Part shown: positions 1-8,855 of the stretch, one piece after another
Layout of the letters: each line of letters starts with the position of its first letter
How positions within the stretch are numbered: position 1 is the stretch's first letter
NCBI RefSeq assembly: GCF_003340495.1
Contig: NZ_QASA01000001.1
Location: forward strand, 1,922,001-1,986,000
DNA length: 64,000 bases
Origin: Adhaeribacter pallidiroseus
GTDB lineage: Bacteria > Bacteroidota > Bacteroidia > Cytophagales > Hymenobacteraceae
Direction: 5' to 3'
Notes under the pieces: generated by a model
What the model was told of the DNA's origin: nothing
Database searches by the model: none
Seen by the model: only the letters and a program-made list of their open reading frames with translations
Translations under genes and position numbers: made by a program

Positions 1-1
1 C

Positions 2-1789
2 GTTAAAGTGGATGGAGATATGGGTATTGAGTTCGGCAAGGAACTTACTTTCGACCGGTATCAGCCTTTCAGTGTTAGCTTATGGGTGAACGTTTTAAAA
101 GCCGGCGAATCAGGTCCTTTGTTTAACCGCACCAATGGCGAATTAGATAACTGGCGCGGATATTTGTGCGGATTGAATAAAGATGGCACCGTATCCCTGA
201 AATTTGTGCACGTGTACCCAGCCAATGCCATTGAGCTGCAAACTACGCAAAAACTAAATCCGCAAGCCTGGCACCATTTGGCTTTGGTATACGATGGCAG
301 CAGCAAGGCCCAGGGTATTCAGTTTTTTATCGATGGCAAGTTGGCTTCGCTTAAAGTAATAAACGACGACTTGCAACAAAGCATGTTGTACGCCAAAGAC
401 AAAGCCAATTGGGGTATTCAAAATTTTAAATTAGGGCAGGCATCCATTAAATCTATATCGGGGGTGGCTTTCGATGAATTTCGGGCTTATAACCGCCAAC
501 TCGCAGCTTTAGAAGTGCAGCAACTTGCCAGTAAAAAAGATTTAATTCAAATTATTTTAGAAAAGCCGGTGAGTCAATTATCCGCTGAGCTAAAAGATTT
601 GTTACAGGAGTATTACCGGCTGGCTTTTGACCCGGAATTTGCGGCACTTCAAAAAGAATTAGCTGCTAAAAGGAGTGAAGAAAACGACTTGCTCACCAAT
701 CAGGAAGAAGTAATGATTTACAAGGAGCTACCGCAACCCCGCGCGGCTTTTATCCTGGATCGGGGAGCCTACGATGCCCCGAAAGAACAAGTAAAACCGA
801 ATACACCCGAAAAATTCTTGGTGTTTGATAAAAAATTACCTAAGAACCGACTAGGATTAGCTAAATGGTTAATCAGTAAAGAACAACCTTTATTTCCGCG
901 GGTAGCCGTAAATCGTTTTTGGCAACAATGTTTTGGACAAGGAATTGTGAAAACGGCCGAAGATTTTGGCAACCAGGGCGACTTGCCCACGCACCCGGAA
1001 CTACTGGATTATCTAGCCGTAACTTTCCGGGAAAGTAACTGGAACGTAAAAGCTTTATTAAAGACCATGGTATTATCGGCTACTTACCGGCAATCTTCGG
1101 TGCCAACCCCGATTAATAAAGCGAAAGATCCGGAAAACAAGCTATTTACGCGGGCACCTTCGTACCGCTTAAGTGCCGAAATGATCCGGGATAATGCATT
1201 AACCGCAAGTGGTTTATTAACGCGCAAGATTGGGGGTAAGAGCGTATTTCCGTACCAACCTGCCGGTATTTGGGAAGCATTAGCCACACGTAATGCCACC
1301 CACTACGAAACCAGCAAGGGCGCTAATTTATACCGACGCAGTTTGTACACCATCTGGAAGCGTAGTTCGCCGCACCCTGCCATGATTAATTTTGATGTGC
1401 CCGACCGGTATATGTGTAGTGTGCGGCGGCAGAAAACCAGTACTCCTTTGCAAGCCTTGGTTTTAATGAACGATGTGCAATTCGTAGAAGCCTCTCGGGT
1501 TCTTGGTGAGCGGATGATTCGGGAAGGCGGGGAAACGCCGGAACAACGCATTACATATGCTTTTCGGGCATTAACTAGCCGGTATCCTCGTCCGGAAGAG
1601 TTGGCTATTTTGAATGATTTGTACCAGCAGGAATTCGCCGATTTTAAAAAAACACCCATGCGGGCAACTAAATTATTGCAGGAAGGGGAGTATGCGGTTA
1701 ATAAAAAATTACCGCTTGCAGAAGTTGCCACCTGTGCGGTAGTAGCCAATACGCTCATGAATTTTGATGAATTTGTAATTAAGCGTTAA
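2..1789 (+). CDS. DUF1553 (PSD1-type) protein with LamG domain, 5' end outside window
   Basis: The reading frame is open through the left edge (the first visible codons continue in frame upstream of a GTG at base 8), so only the C-terminal part is seen. Roughly the first 165 visible residues look like a concanavalin A/LamG jelly-roll (PFSVSLWVN, WHHLALVYDG, GVAFDEFRAYNRQL). Residues about 260-590 match the DUF1553 domain (FPRVAVNRFWQQCFGQGIV, LSATYRQSS, TPLQALVLMND). Such proteins usually start with a cytochrome c-like and DUF1549 part and are encoded next to a DUF1501 gene, as here 11 bp downstream. They are thought to be exported and linked to polysaccharide degradation, but the reaction is unknown. 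The family call is solid; the role is inference. Confidence 0.85.
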   Translation, partial: VKVDGDMGIEFGKELTFDRYQPFSVSLWVNVLKAGESGPLFNRTNGELDNWRGYLCGLNKDGTVSLKFVHVYPANAIELQTTQKLNPQAWHHLALVYDGSSKAQGIQFFIDGKLASLKVINDDLQQSMLYAKDKANWGIQNFKLGQASIKSISGVAFDEFRAYNRQLAALEVQQLASKKDLIQIILEKPVSQLSAELKDLLQEYYRLAFDPEFAALQKELAAKRSEENDLLTNQEEVMIYKELPQPRAAFILDRGAYDAPKEQVKPNTPEKFLVFDKKLPKNRLGLAKWLISKEQPLFPRVAVNRFWQQCFGQGIVKTAEDFGNQGDLPTHPELLDYLAVTFRESNWNVKALLKTMVLSATYRQSSVPTPINKAKDPENKLFTRAPSYRLSAEMIRDNALTASGLLTRKIGGKSVFPYQPAGIWEALATRNATHYETSKGANLYRRSLYTIWKRSSPHPAMINFDVPDRYMCSVRRQKTSTPLQALVLMNDVQFVEASRVLGERMIREGGETPEQRITYAFRALTSRYPRPEELAILNDLYQQEFADFKKTPMRATKLLQEGEYAVNKKLPLAEVATCAVVANTLMNFDEFVIKR

Positions 1790-1800
1790 TAAAACCAGCT

Positions 1801-3248
1801 ATGTGTAACCATCACCATCACGAACAAGTTGCCAGCCAAATGAACCGGCGAGAATTTTTAACGCGCACCAGTTTGGCTGGGGTAGGGTTAGCCGCGCTCT
1901 CCTCGCTTTTGCCCCAAAGTGTTCTGGGTGATACCAACCCCAAACCGGTATTGCCGCATTTTGCGCCTAAGGCTAAACGGATTATTTACTTGTTTCAGAG
2001 CGGTGGTCCCTCGCAATTAGAACTATTTGAATACAAACCTAAATTGCAACAGTTATTTGGTCAGGAATTGCCGGCTTCTATTCGCGGCAACCAACGCTTA
2101 ACCGGCATGACTTCCAACCAGAAATCTTTTCCGCTGGCCATGGGTAAATTTGAATTTGCGCAGCATGGTAAGAGCCGGGCCTGGGTATCGGAATTGTTGC
2201 CGCATACCGCTAAAATTGTGGATGAGTTGTGTTTTATAAAATCCATGCACACCGAAGCCATTAACCACGACCCGGCGGTAACGTTTGTGCAGACGGGTAG
2301 CCAGCAAGCCGGCCGGCCTAGTTTTGGCTCTTGGTTGAGTTATGGGTTAGGCAGCGAAAACCAGAATTTACCGGCTTTTGTGGTTTTATTATCGCGTGCC
2401 CGCGAAGGCGACCAGCCGCTTTATGCGAAGTTGTGGGGCAATGGCTTTTTGCCTTCCGAACACCAGGGCGTTATTTTTAAATCGGGCGATAACCCGGTTT
2501 ATTATTTGAACAACCCCGGCGGCATGGATAAAGTAAGCCGCCGCCGCATGCTCGACCATTTAGCTAAATTGCACCAGGCCCAGGTTAAAAACGTGCTCGA
2601 CGACGAAATTAACTCCCGTATTTCGCAGTACGAAATGGCTTACCGCATGCAAAGCTCCGTACCCGCTACCCTGGACATCAGCAAGGAGCCGGAGTATATT
2701 TACAACATGTACGGCGAAGAATCCAAAAAACCCGGCACTTTTGCGGCTAATTGTTTATTGGCGCGACGTTTAATTGAAAAAGACGTGCGGTTTGTGCAGT
2801 TGTATCACCAGGGTTGGGACCAGCACGGTAATTTACCCAACGACATTAAGCTCATGGCTAAATCAGTGGATCAAGCATCCGCGGCGCTTATTAAAGATTT
2901 AAAACAAAGAGGCTTGCTCGACGAAACGCTGGTAATTTGGGGGGGGAATTTGGTCGAACTAACTACTCGCAAGGCAAGTTAACCCCCGAAAACTACGGTC
3001 GCGATCATCACCCGCGCTGCTTTACAATTTATATGGCCGGAGCCGGTATTAAGAAAGGCTTTTCGTACGGCGAAACCGATGAATTTGGCTACAACATCAT
3101 CAAGAACCCGGTGCACGTGCACGACTTTCAAGCCACGGTGCTGCATCTGCTAGGTATCGATCACGAGCAATTAATTTTTAAAAATCAAGGCCGCCGCTAC
3201 CGTTTAACGGATGTGGCTGGTAAAGTAGTGAAAGATGTGTTAGCATAA
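1801..3248 (+). pseudogene. DUF1501 family twin-arginine protein, frameshifted at a G8 run
   Basis: The partner of the upstream DUF1553 gene. The N-terminus has a natural His-rich stretch (MCNHHHH) followed by a twin-arginine signal (NRREFLTRTSLAG, about residues 15-30), so export by Tat is expected. The sulfatase/phosphatase-like DUF1501 fold follows. The frame runs from 1801 to a stop at 2982; the family motif GGEFGRT and the C-terminal 100 residues lie in another frame up to 3248. The switch is at the run of eight G at 2939-2946; a ninth G would restore one protein of about 482 residues, a normal family length. It may be a base-calling error rather than a dead gene. Function of the family is not established. 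Confidence 0.85.
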
Positions 3249-3283
3249 CGTCAAAACACTTAAATATTTAAAAATAGGAGTAG

Positions 3284-3828
3284 TTACAGCTTTTTATCAA
3301 AACGGCCATCGGTTACTTTAATGGTGTCGCAGCCAGGTTTGGCTAAGGTAAATTCAAACTTCCCCGAGATAATACGTTGATTTAAGTCTAACTTCGTGAT
3401 GGTCAGTGTACCTGAGGAGTAAGTATTTATACTATCTCTACTAGCGTACTCACAACCTGTTTTATGATCAGTATAGGAAACTCCACTGCTTCGTTTGTTG
3501 CTGAAAGAATAGGTACCCGAAGTAGATAAATGAAAAGCATATAAAATTAAGTATTGATTTTTGCCACTTTTATCCGGGTAGCGGTAGGTTCTTAAGTCAA
3601 AAGTTCCCCCGTCGAAAGTAGGATCAAAAGAAACATCATAGTTAGAAGTGCCATTGTTGCCCTTAGGAGTCCAAGCTTTGCCATTGAGCAAACAGCCAAA
3701 GGTGTTGGCCCCAGTTTGCGTAGCGGGGGCAGTTGTTCAATCGGTTCGGGATGGTCTTTCTTTTTGCATTGCCCCAAAATCATCATTAAAAAAATCCAAA
3801 TAATTAATTTAAAATGCTGCTTGCTCAT
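3284..3828 (-). pseudogene. Small secreted lipoprotein (DUF6252/DUF5025-like), frameshifted
   Basis: The minus-strand start at 3828 gives a lipoprotein signal peptide (MSKQHFKLIIWIF...ILGQC, lipidated Cys followed by KKKDHPEP). The frame then derails. The other frame carries the rest: ATQTGANTFGCLLNGKAWTP followed by a beta-rich domain ending at 3284. Lipoproteins with TGANTFGC-NGK-W-P after the signal are common in Bacteroidota. The break is at five C (plus-strand G at 3725-3729); one more C would give an intact protein of about 181 residues. No catalytic motif is seen and the function is unknown. Placement in DUF6252/DUF5025 is tentative; that the two pieces are one gene is well supported. 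It converges with the DUF1501 gene. Confidence 0.7.
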
Positions 3829-3888
3829 TATAGACTGATGTATAAGGGCGAATGCTTCCCAAAATTTAAAAAATTACCTACAAACCCA

Positions 3889-4374
3889 TTAAAACTGAAA
3901 AGTATACCTGCTTTCCGGATTATCTAGTTTCGTGCTTAGCCGTTTGTTCCCAACCGTTACGTGAACCATGTTTTGCTGCAGCGGGTGGGCATCAAACAAA
4001 ATTGCATCTTCAATATCCAAGCGCTTGAGCAGGGTGGTTTGCGGTGCTTCTAAATAACACCAGGCGGCTTCTTCTTCAATCTCAAAACCTAAGTATTTTA
4101 GTTTCACCAATTTTCCGTTCACCCGAATTTGCAAACGTTCTTGTAAATAGCTGGCAATCAGTTCGTTTACCTGCCTGGGATTTTCGGGCTTTAAGATATT
4201 TACTTTTACTTTATACTTCTTTTCGAGAGTCTTCTCCAAGTCGTCAAAAAAAATCCGGCTGCTAACTTCCAGGTTTTTAGTTTTTTCATTTTGACGTATT
4301 TCCGTAATGCTTACAAAAAAGGGGTGCAGCCCGGAACTTACATGTAACAACAAAATAATAATAAAAGATAACAT
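3889..4374 (-). CDS. DUF6702 family exported protein
   Basis: 161 residues with an N-terminal hydrophobic segment (LSFIIILLLHVSSGL) that looks like a signal peptide, then HPFFVSITEI and a mostly beta-strand body. The pattern FFVS-TEI near the start, IFFDDLE in the middle and NMVHVTVGNK-RLSTKL-NPE-RYTFQF at the end fits DUF6702. It is divergent from the HupE/UreJ-like gene with 65 bp between starts, and the M1 peptidase follows that gene; this neighbourhood recurs in Bacteroidota as far as I recall. Function is unknown; it probably acts in the periplasm. A short inverted repeat sits in the shared promoter region. Confidence 0.7.
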   Translation of the reverse strand: MLSFIIILLLHVSSGLHPFFVSITEIRQNEKTKNLEVSSRIFFDDLEKTLEKKYKVKVNILKPENPRQVNELIASYLQERLQIRVNGKLVKLKYLGFEIEEEAAWCYLEAPQTTLLKRLDIEDAILFDAHPLQQNMVHVTVGNKRLSTKLDNPESRYTFQF

Positions 4375-4384
4375 AGCGTTTTCA

Positions 4385-4400
4385 GCCGGAAATTACCGGC
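4385..4400. repeat. Short inverted repeat between divergent genes
   Basis: gccgg-aaatta-ccggc in the 65 bp between the DUF6702 and HupE/UreJ starts. It could be an operator or a leader hairpin, but it is short enough to occur by chance. Confidence 0.25.
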
Positions 4401-4439
4401 GTTCTCTTTAATTTAACGCCAAAATACGAAAAGAAATTC

Positions 4440-5027
4440 ATGACGGACTTTTCCTTGTACTTTCAGTTGGGTTGGGAACATATTCTGGATTGGCAAGGCT
4501 ACGATCATATTTTGTTTGTTTGTGCCTTGTGTGGCATTTACAGCTGGCACAATTGGCGCTCGGTTTTAATGCTAGTAACGGCTTTTACCTTGGGGCATTC
4601 GGTAACTTTAGCACTTAGTGTTCTTCATTTTTTTAAAATTTCTTCTTCTTGGATCGAATTTTTGATTCCGGTTTCCATCGTGATTACCTGCCTTACTAAT
4701 ATTTTAAAAAAACACAATTGGGGTAAGTTTGTTCGGGTACCATACGTGTTAGCTATGTTGTTTGGCTTTATTCATGGCTTAGGCTTTTCTAACTACTTGA
4801 AAAGCCTTTTAGGGCGTGATTCCAATATTGTAGCGGAATTATTTAGTTTTAACCTCGGTTTAGAAGGGGGACAGTTCCTAATTGTATTAGTTATTCTGTT
4901 TTTATCTTTTATTTTTACCGAAATCTTGAAGGCACCCCAGCGGGAGTGGAATTTGTTCTTGTCATCGGCTATTTTTGGTATTAGCTTTATGATGGCCCTG
5001 GAACGGCTAGCTGCTTTAATTAATTAA
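4440..5027 (+). CDS. HupE/UreJ-like membrane protein
   Basis: 195 residues, almost entirely transmembrane helices (about six). The opening LGWEHILDWQGYDHILFV with its His and Asp, the conserved FTLGHSVTLALS and the loop GFIHGLGFSNYL match the HupE/UreJ_2 family, whose members are proposed metal (nickel or related) transport or accessory proteins. No hydrogenase or urease genes are in the window, so that role is unlikely here. It is divergent from the DUF6702 gene and followed after 13 bp by the M1 peptidase gene, probably in one transcript. Family call good; substrate unknown. Confidence 0.8.
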   Translation: MTDFSLYFQLGWEHILDWQGYDHILFVCALCGIYSWHNWRSVLMLVTAFTLGHSVTLALSVLHFFKISSSWIEFLIPVSIVITCLTNILKKHNWGKFVRVPYVLAMLFGFIHGLGFSNYLKSLLGRDSNIVAELFSFNLGLEGGQFLIVLVILFLSFIFTEILKAPQREWNLFLSSAIFGISFMMALERLAALIN

Positions 5028-5040
5028 TTTAAAAATTTTA

Positions 5041-7389
5041 ATGAAACACTTTTTTTTAGCTTTACTTTTTACCGGCAGCCTCAGTACTGCATCCTGGGCA
5101 CAAATAAAAAATAATCCGGAATCAAATCACGGTAATAAATTTGAACAACTCGGTACCATTATCCAGGATCCCAATATGTACCGTTCCGCCTCGGGAGCAC
5201 CCGGCCCTCGGTATTGGCAGCAACGCGCCGATTACGACATAGACGTAGAACTCGATGACCAAAAGCAACGCATTGCGGGTTCGGAAACCGTAACGTACTA
5301 CAACAACTCGCCCGATCCCTTATCTTACATTTGGCTGCAACTCGACGAAAACGAACATAATCCCAAGAGCGACAATCAAAAGTTCGACGAAAGCTCCATG
5401 AAGGAAAAAATGTCGATCGCGGATGTGCAGGCCATTATGGGGCATAATCAGGATTTGGGCGTTAAAATTGAAAAACTCACCGATGGTAGCGGCAAAGCGC
5501 TGAAGTATACCATTAACCAAACCATGTTGCGCATGGAACTGCCCAAAACGCTGAAGCCTGGCGAACGGTTTAAATTTAAAGTAAACTGGAACTACAACAT
5601 CTCGGACCGGATGACCATTGCCGGCCGGGGTGGTTACGAGTATTTTGCCGAAGATGGCAATTATTTATACACTATTTCGCAGTGGTACCCGCGCTTAGCT
5701 GTGTATTCCGATTTTCAGGGTTGGCAAAATAAGCAGTTTACCGGCCGGGGGGAGTTTGCCTTAACTTTTGGAAACTTTAAAGTAAATATTACGACCCCCG
5801 CCGACCACGTGGTGGGCGCTACCGGCGAATGCCAGAACTACAGCAAAATGTTAACCTCGGCGCAATTAAAGCGTTGGAACCAATCCAAGAATGCTACTTC
5901 GCCCGTGGAAATTGTAACCCTGGACGAAGTAAAAGACATGATGAAAGTTAAGTCCACGAAGAAGAAAACCTGGACTTACGTGGCTACCAACGTGCGTGAT
6001 TTTGCCTTTGTCTCGTCGCGCCGGATTGTGTGGGATGCCATGGGCACCAACGTAGAAGGCAAAAAAGTAATGGCCATGTCGTACTACGGACCAGAAGCGT
6101 ATCCTTTGTATAACCGCTATTCTACCAAAGTGGTAGCGCATACTTTAAAATCATATTCTAAACACAGCATTGCGTACCCTTACCCGGTGGCTATTTCGGT
6201 GGAAGCGGCAAATGGCATGGAATACCCCATGATTTGCTTTAACTACGGTCGCGCCGAGAAAGACGGTACGTACTCCGAAGCAACCAAATACGGCATGATC
6301 GGTGTAATTATTCACGAGGTAGGTCATAACTTTTTCCCGATGATTGTAAACTCCGACGAACGGCAATGGACCTGGATGGACGAAGGATTAAATACTTTTT
6401 TGCAGTATTTAGCGGAGCAAGAGTGGGATAATAATTATCCGTCGCAGCGCGGACCGGCGCACAAAATTGTAGATTATATGCGTTTGCCGAAAGACCAGTT
6501 AGAACCTATTATGACTAACTCGGAAAATATTGTGCGGTTTGGGCCAAACGCCTACGCAAAACCCGCTACGGCTTTAAATGTTTTGCGCGAAACCATAATG
6601 GGCCGCGAATTATTTGATTATGCCTTTAAACAATACGCTAAACGTTGGGCTTTTAAACATCCCACTCCCGCCGACTTATTCCGGACCATGGAAGACGCCT
6701 CAGCTGTGGATTTAGATTGGTTCTGGCGCGGTTGGTTCTTTGGCATTGACCCGGTGGATATTGCTATTTCGGATGTGAAGTATTACCGCCTCGACACTAA
6801 AAATCCGGAAGTAGAAAACCTGGAAGCCAAAGCCGCCCGAGAGCGCACCGAATACAACATCGGACGGGAGCGCAACCGGCAGGAGGGAACCAAGTTTGCC
6901 GTAGAACAGGATACTTCTTTACAGGATTTTTATAATAAATGGGATCGCTTTGCGGTAACGCCGGCCACCCGGTCCGCTTTTAACGAGTATTATGCGGGCT
7001 TAACTCCCGAAGAAAAAGCTTTGTACGATACTAAAACCAACTTCTACGAAGTAGATTTTGCTAACGTAGGCGGACTTGTTGCCCCACTAATTCTGGAGTG
7101 GACGTACGTGGATGGTACGAAAGAAATCGAGCGGATTTCGCCGTATATCTGGCGGAAAAATGAAAACAAAATCACGAAAGTTTTTGCCAAAGCCAAAGAG
7201 GTAAAAAGTATCAAGTTGGATCCGTTCCGCGAGACGGCCGATATTGAAGAAAATAATAATTCCTGGCCGACGGAGTATGCCCCTTCTAAGTTTGAATTAT
7301 TTAAACAGAAAACAGCTCCGCGTGGGTCCTCAACGGGGGCTAATCCCATGCAGCAAAATCGGCAAAGCCCCAATCAGGTAAAACAATAA
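5041..7389 (+). CDS. M1 family zinc metallopeptidase (aminopeptidase N-like)
   Basis: 782 residues with a signal peptide (FFLALLFTGSLSTASWA, cut before Q21), so periplasmic or secreted. An N-terminal beta domain (about 65-300) is followed by the gluzincin core: HEVGH at residues 425-429 and the third zinc ligand Glu448 in WMDEGLNTF, with the expected 18-residue spacer. The substrate-binding GMEYP motif (GAMEN-like) lies upstream near residue 390. The C-terminal part has an Arg/Glu-rich linker (about 595-630) not typical of PepN. Such Bacteroidota proteins are annotated M1 family metallopeptidases; the actual substrate is unknown. A strong hairpin follows the stop. Confidence 0.92.
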   Translation: MKHFFLALLFTGSLSTASWAQIKNNPESNHGNKFEQLGTIIQDPNMYRSASGAPGPRYWQQRADYDIDVELDDQKQRIAGSETVTYYNNSPDPLSYIWLQLDENEHNPKSDNQKFDESSMKEKMSIADVQAIMGHNQDLGVKIEKLTDGSGKALKYTINQTMLRMELPKTLKPGERFKFKVNWNYNISDRMTIAGRGGYEYFAEDGNYLYTISQWYPRLAVYSDFQGWQNKQFTGRGEFALTFGNFKVNITTPADHVVGATGECQNYSKMLTSAQLKRWNQSKNATSPVEIVTLDEVKDMMKVKSTKKKTWTYVATNVRDFAFVSSRRIVWDAMGTNVEGKKVMAMSYYGPEAYPLYNRYSTKVVAHTLKSYSKHSIAYPYPVAISVEAANGMEYPMICFNYGRAEKDGTYSEATKYGMIGVIIHEVGHNFFPMIVNSDERQWTWMDEGLNTFLQYLAEQEWDNNYPSQRGPAHKIVDYMRLPKDQLEPIMTNSENIVRFGPNAYAKPATALNVLRETIMGRELFDYAFKQYAKRWAFKHPTPADLFRTMEDASAVDLDWFWRGWFFGIDPVDIAISDVKYYRLDTKNPEVENLEAKAARERTEYNIGRERNRQEGTKFAVEQDTSLQDFYNKWDRFAVTPATRSAFNEYYAGLTPEEKALYDTKTNFYEVDFANVGGLVAPLILEWTYVDGTKEIERISPYIWRKNENKITKVFAKAKEVKSIKLDPFRETADIEENNNSWPTEYAPSKFELFKQKTAPRGSSTGANPMQQNRQSPNQVKQ

Positions 7390-7407
7390 GTGATTTTTTA
7401 AAAAATT

Positions 7408-7449
7408 AAACTTCCTCCCGAATACCTTATATTCCGGGAGGAAGTTTTT
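7408..7449. terminator. Bidirectional intrinsic terminator
   Basis: Stem aaacttcctcccg/cgggaggaagttt closed by an AT loop, with one bulged base, ending in a T run on the plus strand and an A run (T on minus) on the left. It ends the M1 peptidase transcript and could also stop the minus-strand SMR remnant. Confidence 0.85.
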
Positions 7450-7497
7450 GTTTTATAAGCCTTTTAAAGCTTTAAGATTGAAGCTGGATACTTTACA

Positions 7498-7809
7498 TTA
7501 ATACACCACTTTCAACCCAATGATAGAGCCGATTAATTAAAAAATAAACAAAAGCCGAGGCAGATTGGCTGGTTCGTGAAAAAGAATGCCGATACTCACG
7601 GTTCCTTCAGGCCAGTTCCGGTCCAAATGGCATAAGCAGTTCTCATGGGTGTAGTTTGGATGGCTTTATTCAATACCAAAAAGCTCATGGTTATACAAAT
7701 AAATAAGCCAGCGGCCCAAAGATAATTCGGAAAATTGTTAGATAATTTTAAACAAGTGGTAAAACCTACTTCGAACAAACCAGCAAAAAATAAGAATCAA
7801 CCAGATCAC
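7498..7809 (-). pseudogene. Decayed small multidrug resistance (SMR) transporter
   Basis: Reading the minus strand from a GTG at 7809 gives an SMR protein in pieces: WLILIF, then (after a one-base shift at a T6 run near 7787-7792) AGLFEVGFTTCLKL and FLVLNKAIQTTPMRTAYAIWTG, then another shift near 7610 and SIGILFHEPA...LLFIF, a TAA where Leu is expected, and LIGSIIGLK. Glu in AGLFEVG is the family's proton/drug-coupling residue. Total span equals about 104 codons, the normal SMR length of 105-110. Two frame shifts plus an in-frame stop mean a real pseudogene rather than one sequencing slip. Resembles the SugE/Gdx or EmrE branch; which one I cannot tell. Confidence 0.75.
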
Positions 7810-7846
7810 TTGTGTTTAGAAAATGCCTGGTAAAATAAGCGAATAT

Positions 7847-8392
7847 TTACGTTAACGTGGTTTCCTGAGGCAATGACTTACTAAAGTAAAGCATTACAAC
7901 TCCATTAGAATAAACCTGGTGTTTGCTTAATTTTAAATTTTCCTGGTTTTGCCCATTCGGGAACAAGGCAATGCCCTCACCCAGAATTATGGGAATAAAC
8001 GCCAGAATGTATTCGTCAATTAAACCGGCATTGTGTAATAACGTAATTATTTCACCACCTCCAAGGAGCCAGATATCTTGTCCTTTTTGGTAGAGTAACT
8101 CCTGCGTAAAAGTAACTGGGTCTGGGTTTACCACTTGCGCTTCCGGAATAACTGTTTTCATATGGTCGCGGGTAAATACAAATGATTTCTTATCCGGCTA
8201 AGGCCATTCGCCGAAACCCACACAAACTTCGTAGGTTTTGTAGCCCATTAGCAACGTATCCACGGTGGCTAGAAAATTCTGGTAACCGTAGCCTTCTCCC
8301 GCATTAGGGTCGGGCAGCCAATCAATAGCGCCATCTTTCCGGGCAATTTTGTTATCCAGAGAGGCCGCACTATAAAGCTTTAGTTTTCGCAT
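7847..8392 (-). pseudogene. Dihydrofolate reductase-family protein with in-frame TAG
   Basis: Starting at ATG 8392 (MRKLKLYSAASLDNKIA) the protein matches the DHFR/RibD C-terminal family: DWLPDP, DTLLMGYKTYEV, and, after the stop, KSFVFTRDH, GQDIWLLGGGEI, LGEGIALFPN. Codon 65 (plus 8198-8200, cta) is TAG where related proteins have Tyr in EWPYPDK. Both halves are in the same frame, so this is a nonsense substitution, not a frame shift; readthrough would give about 181 residues. The family uses NAD(P)H, but most members of this branch have no proven substrate. It sits next to the SMR remnant on the same strand, so both may have decayed together. Confidence 0.8.
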
Positions 8393-8425
8393 AATTAAAT
8401 TTTTTAATAACCTACGTGTATGCAT

Positions 8426-8855
8426 CTAAGTTACTAGGTATCCGGCCAAATGGAAAGATGCGGTATCTACGAGTGCTTGTATTGGCTCGGCTGCATTAAA
8501 AACAAAAGGAGAGTTTTTTAAATCAAGCAAAATTTTCTGTTACTATGACCTGGTAATTAACCCTAAAAAAAGGTAAAATCTAAAAAAATTAATCTTTTTT
8601 GGGGAACAAATGATAGTTTTACCATCTGAATAGAAGAGTAAATAATAAATGTAGGTGTTTCTTGTTAATAAAATTTAAAGAATGAATTACCTTTTTATTA
8701 ATGGGGATGCATACTTGCTGATAATTTGCAGTGAAGGAGCAAATGAAGGTGCTAGTAGTCGAAAAAATCTACATATCTGTTTTGTTTCGGAGCACAAGCT
8801 GCTTTTTTTAAATTTATCTGAATCCTTCTGTTTGGATTAGCGAAGAATAAGAATA
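8426..8855. other. Gene-free stretch before the lipid-glycan operon
   Basis: AT-rich, with no credible reading frame, RNA or strong hairpin seen. It should hold the promoters of the DHFR-like remnant (minus) and of the epimerase operon (plus), but no convincing promoter could be assigned. Confidence 0.5.

Noticed and set aside
1801-1825. His-rich MCNHHHH start as an artificial tag
   Set aside because: His-rich starts occur naturally in Bacteroidota DUF1501 proteins and the flanking sequence is native.
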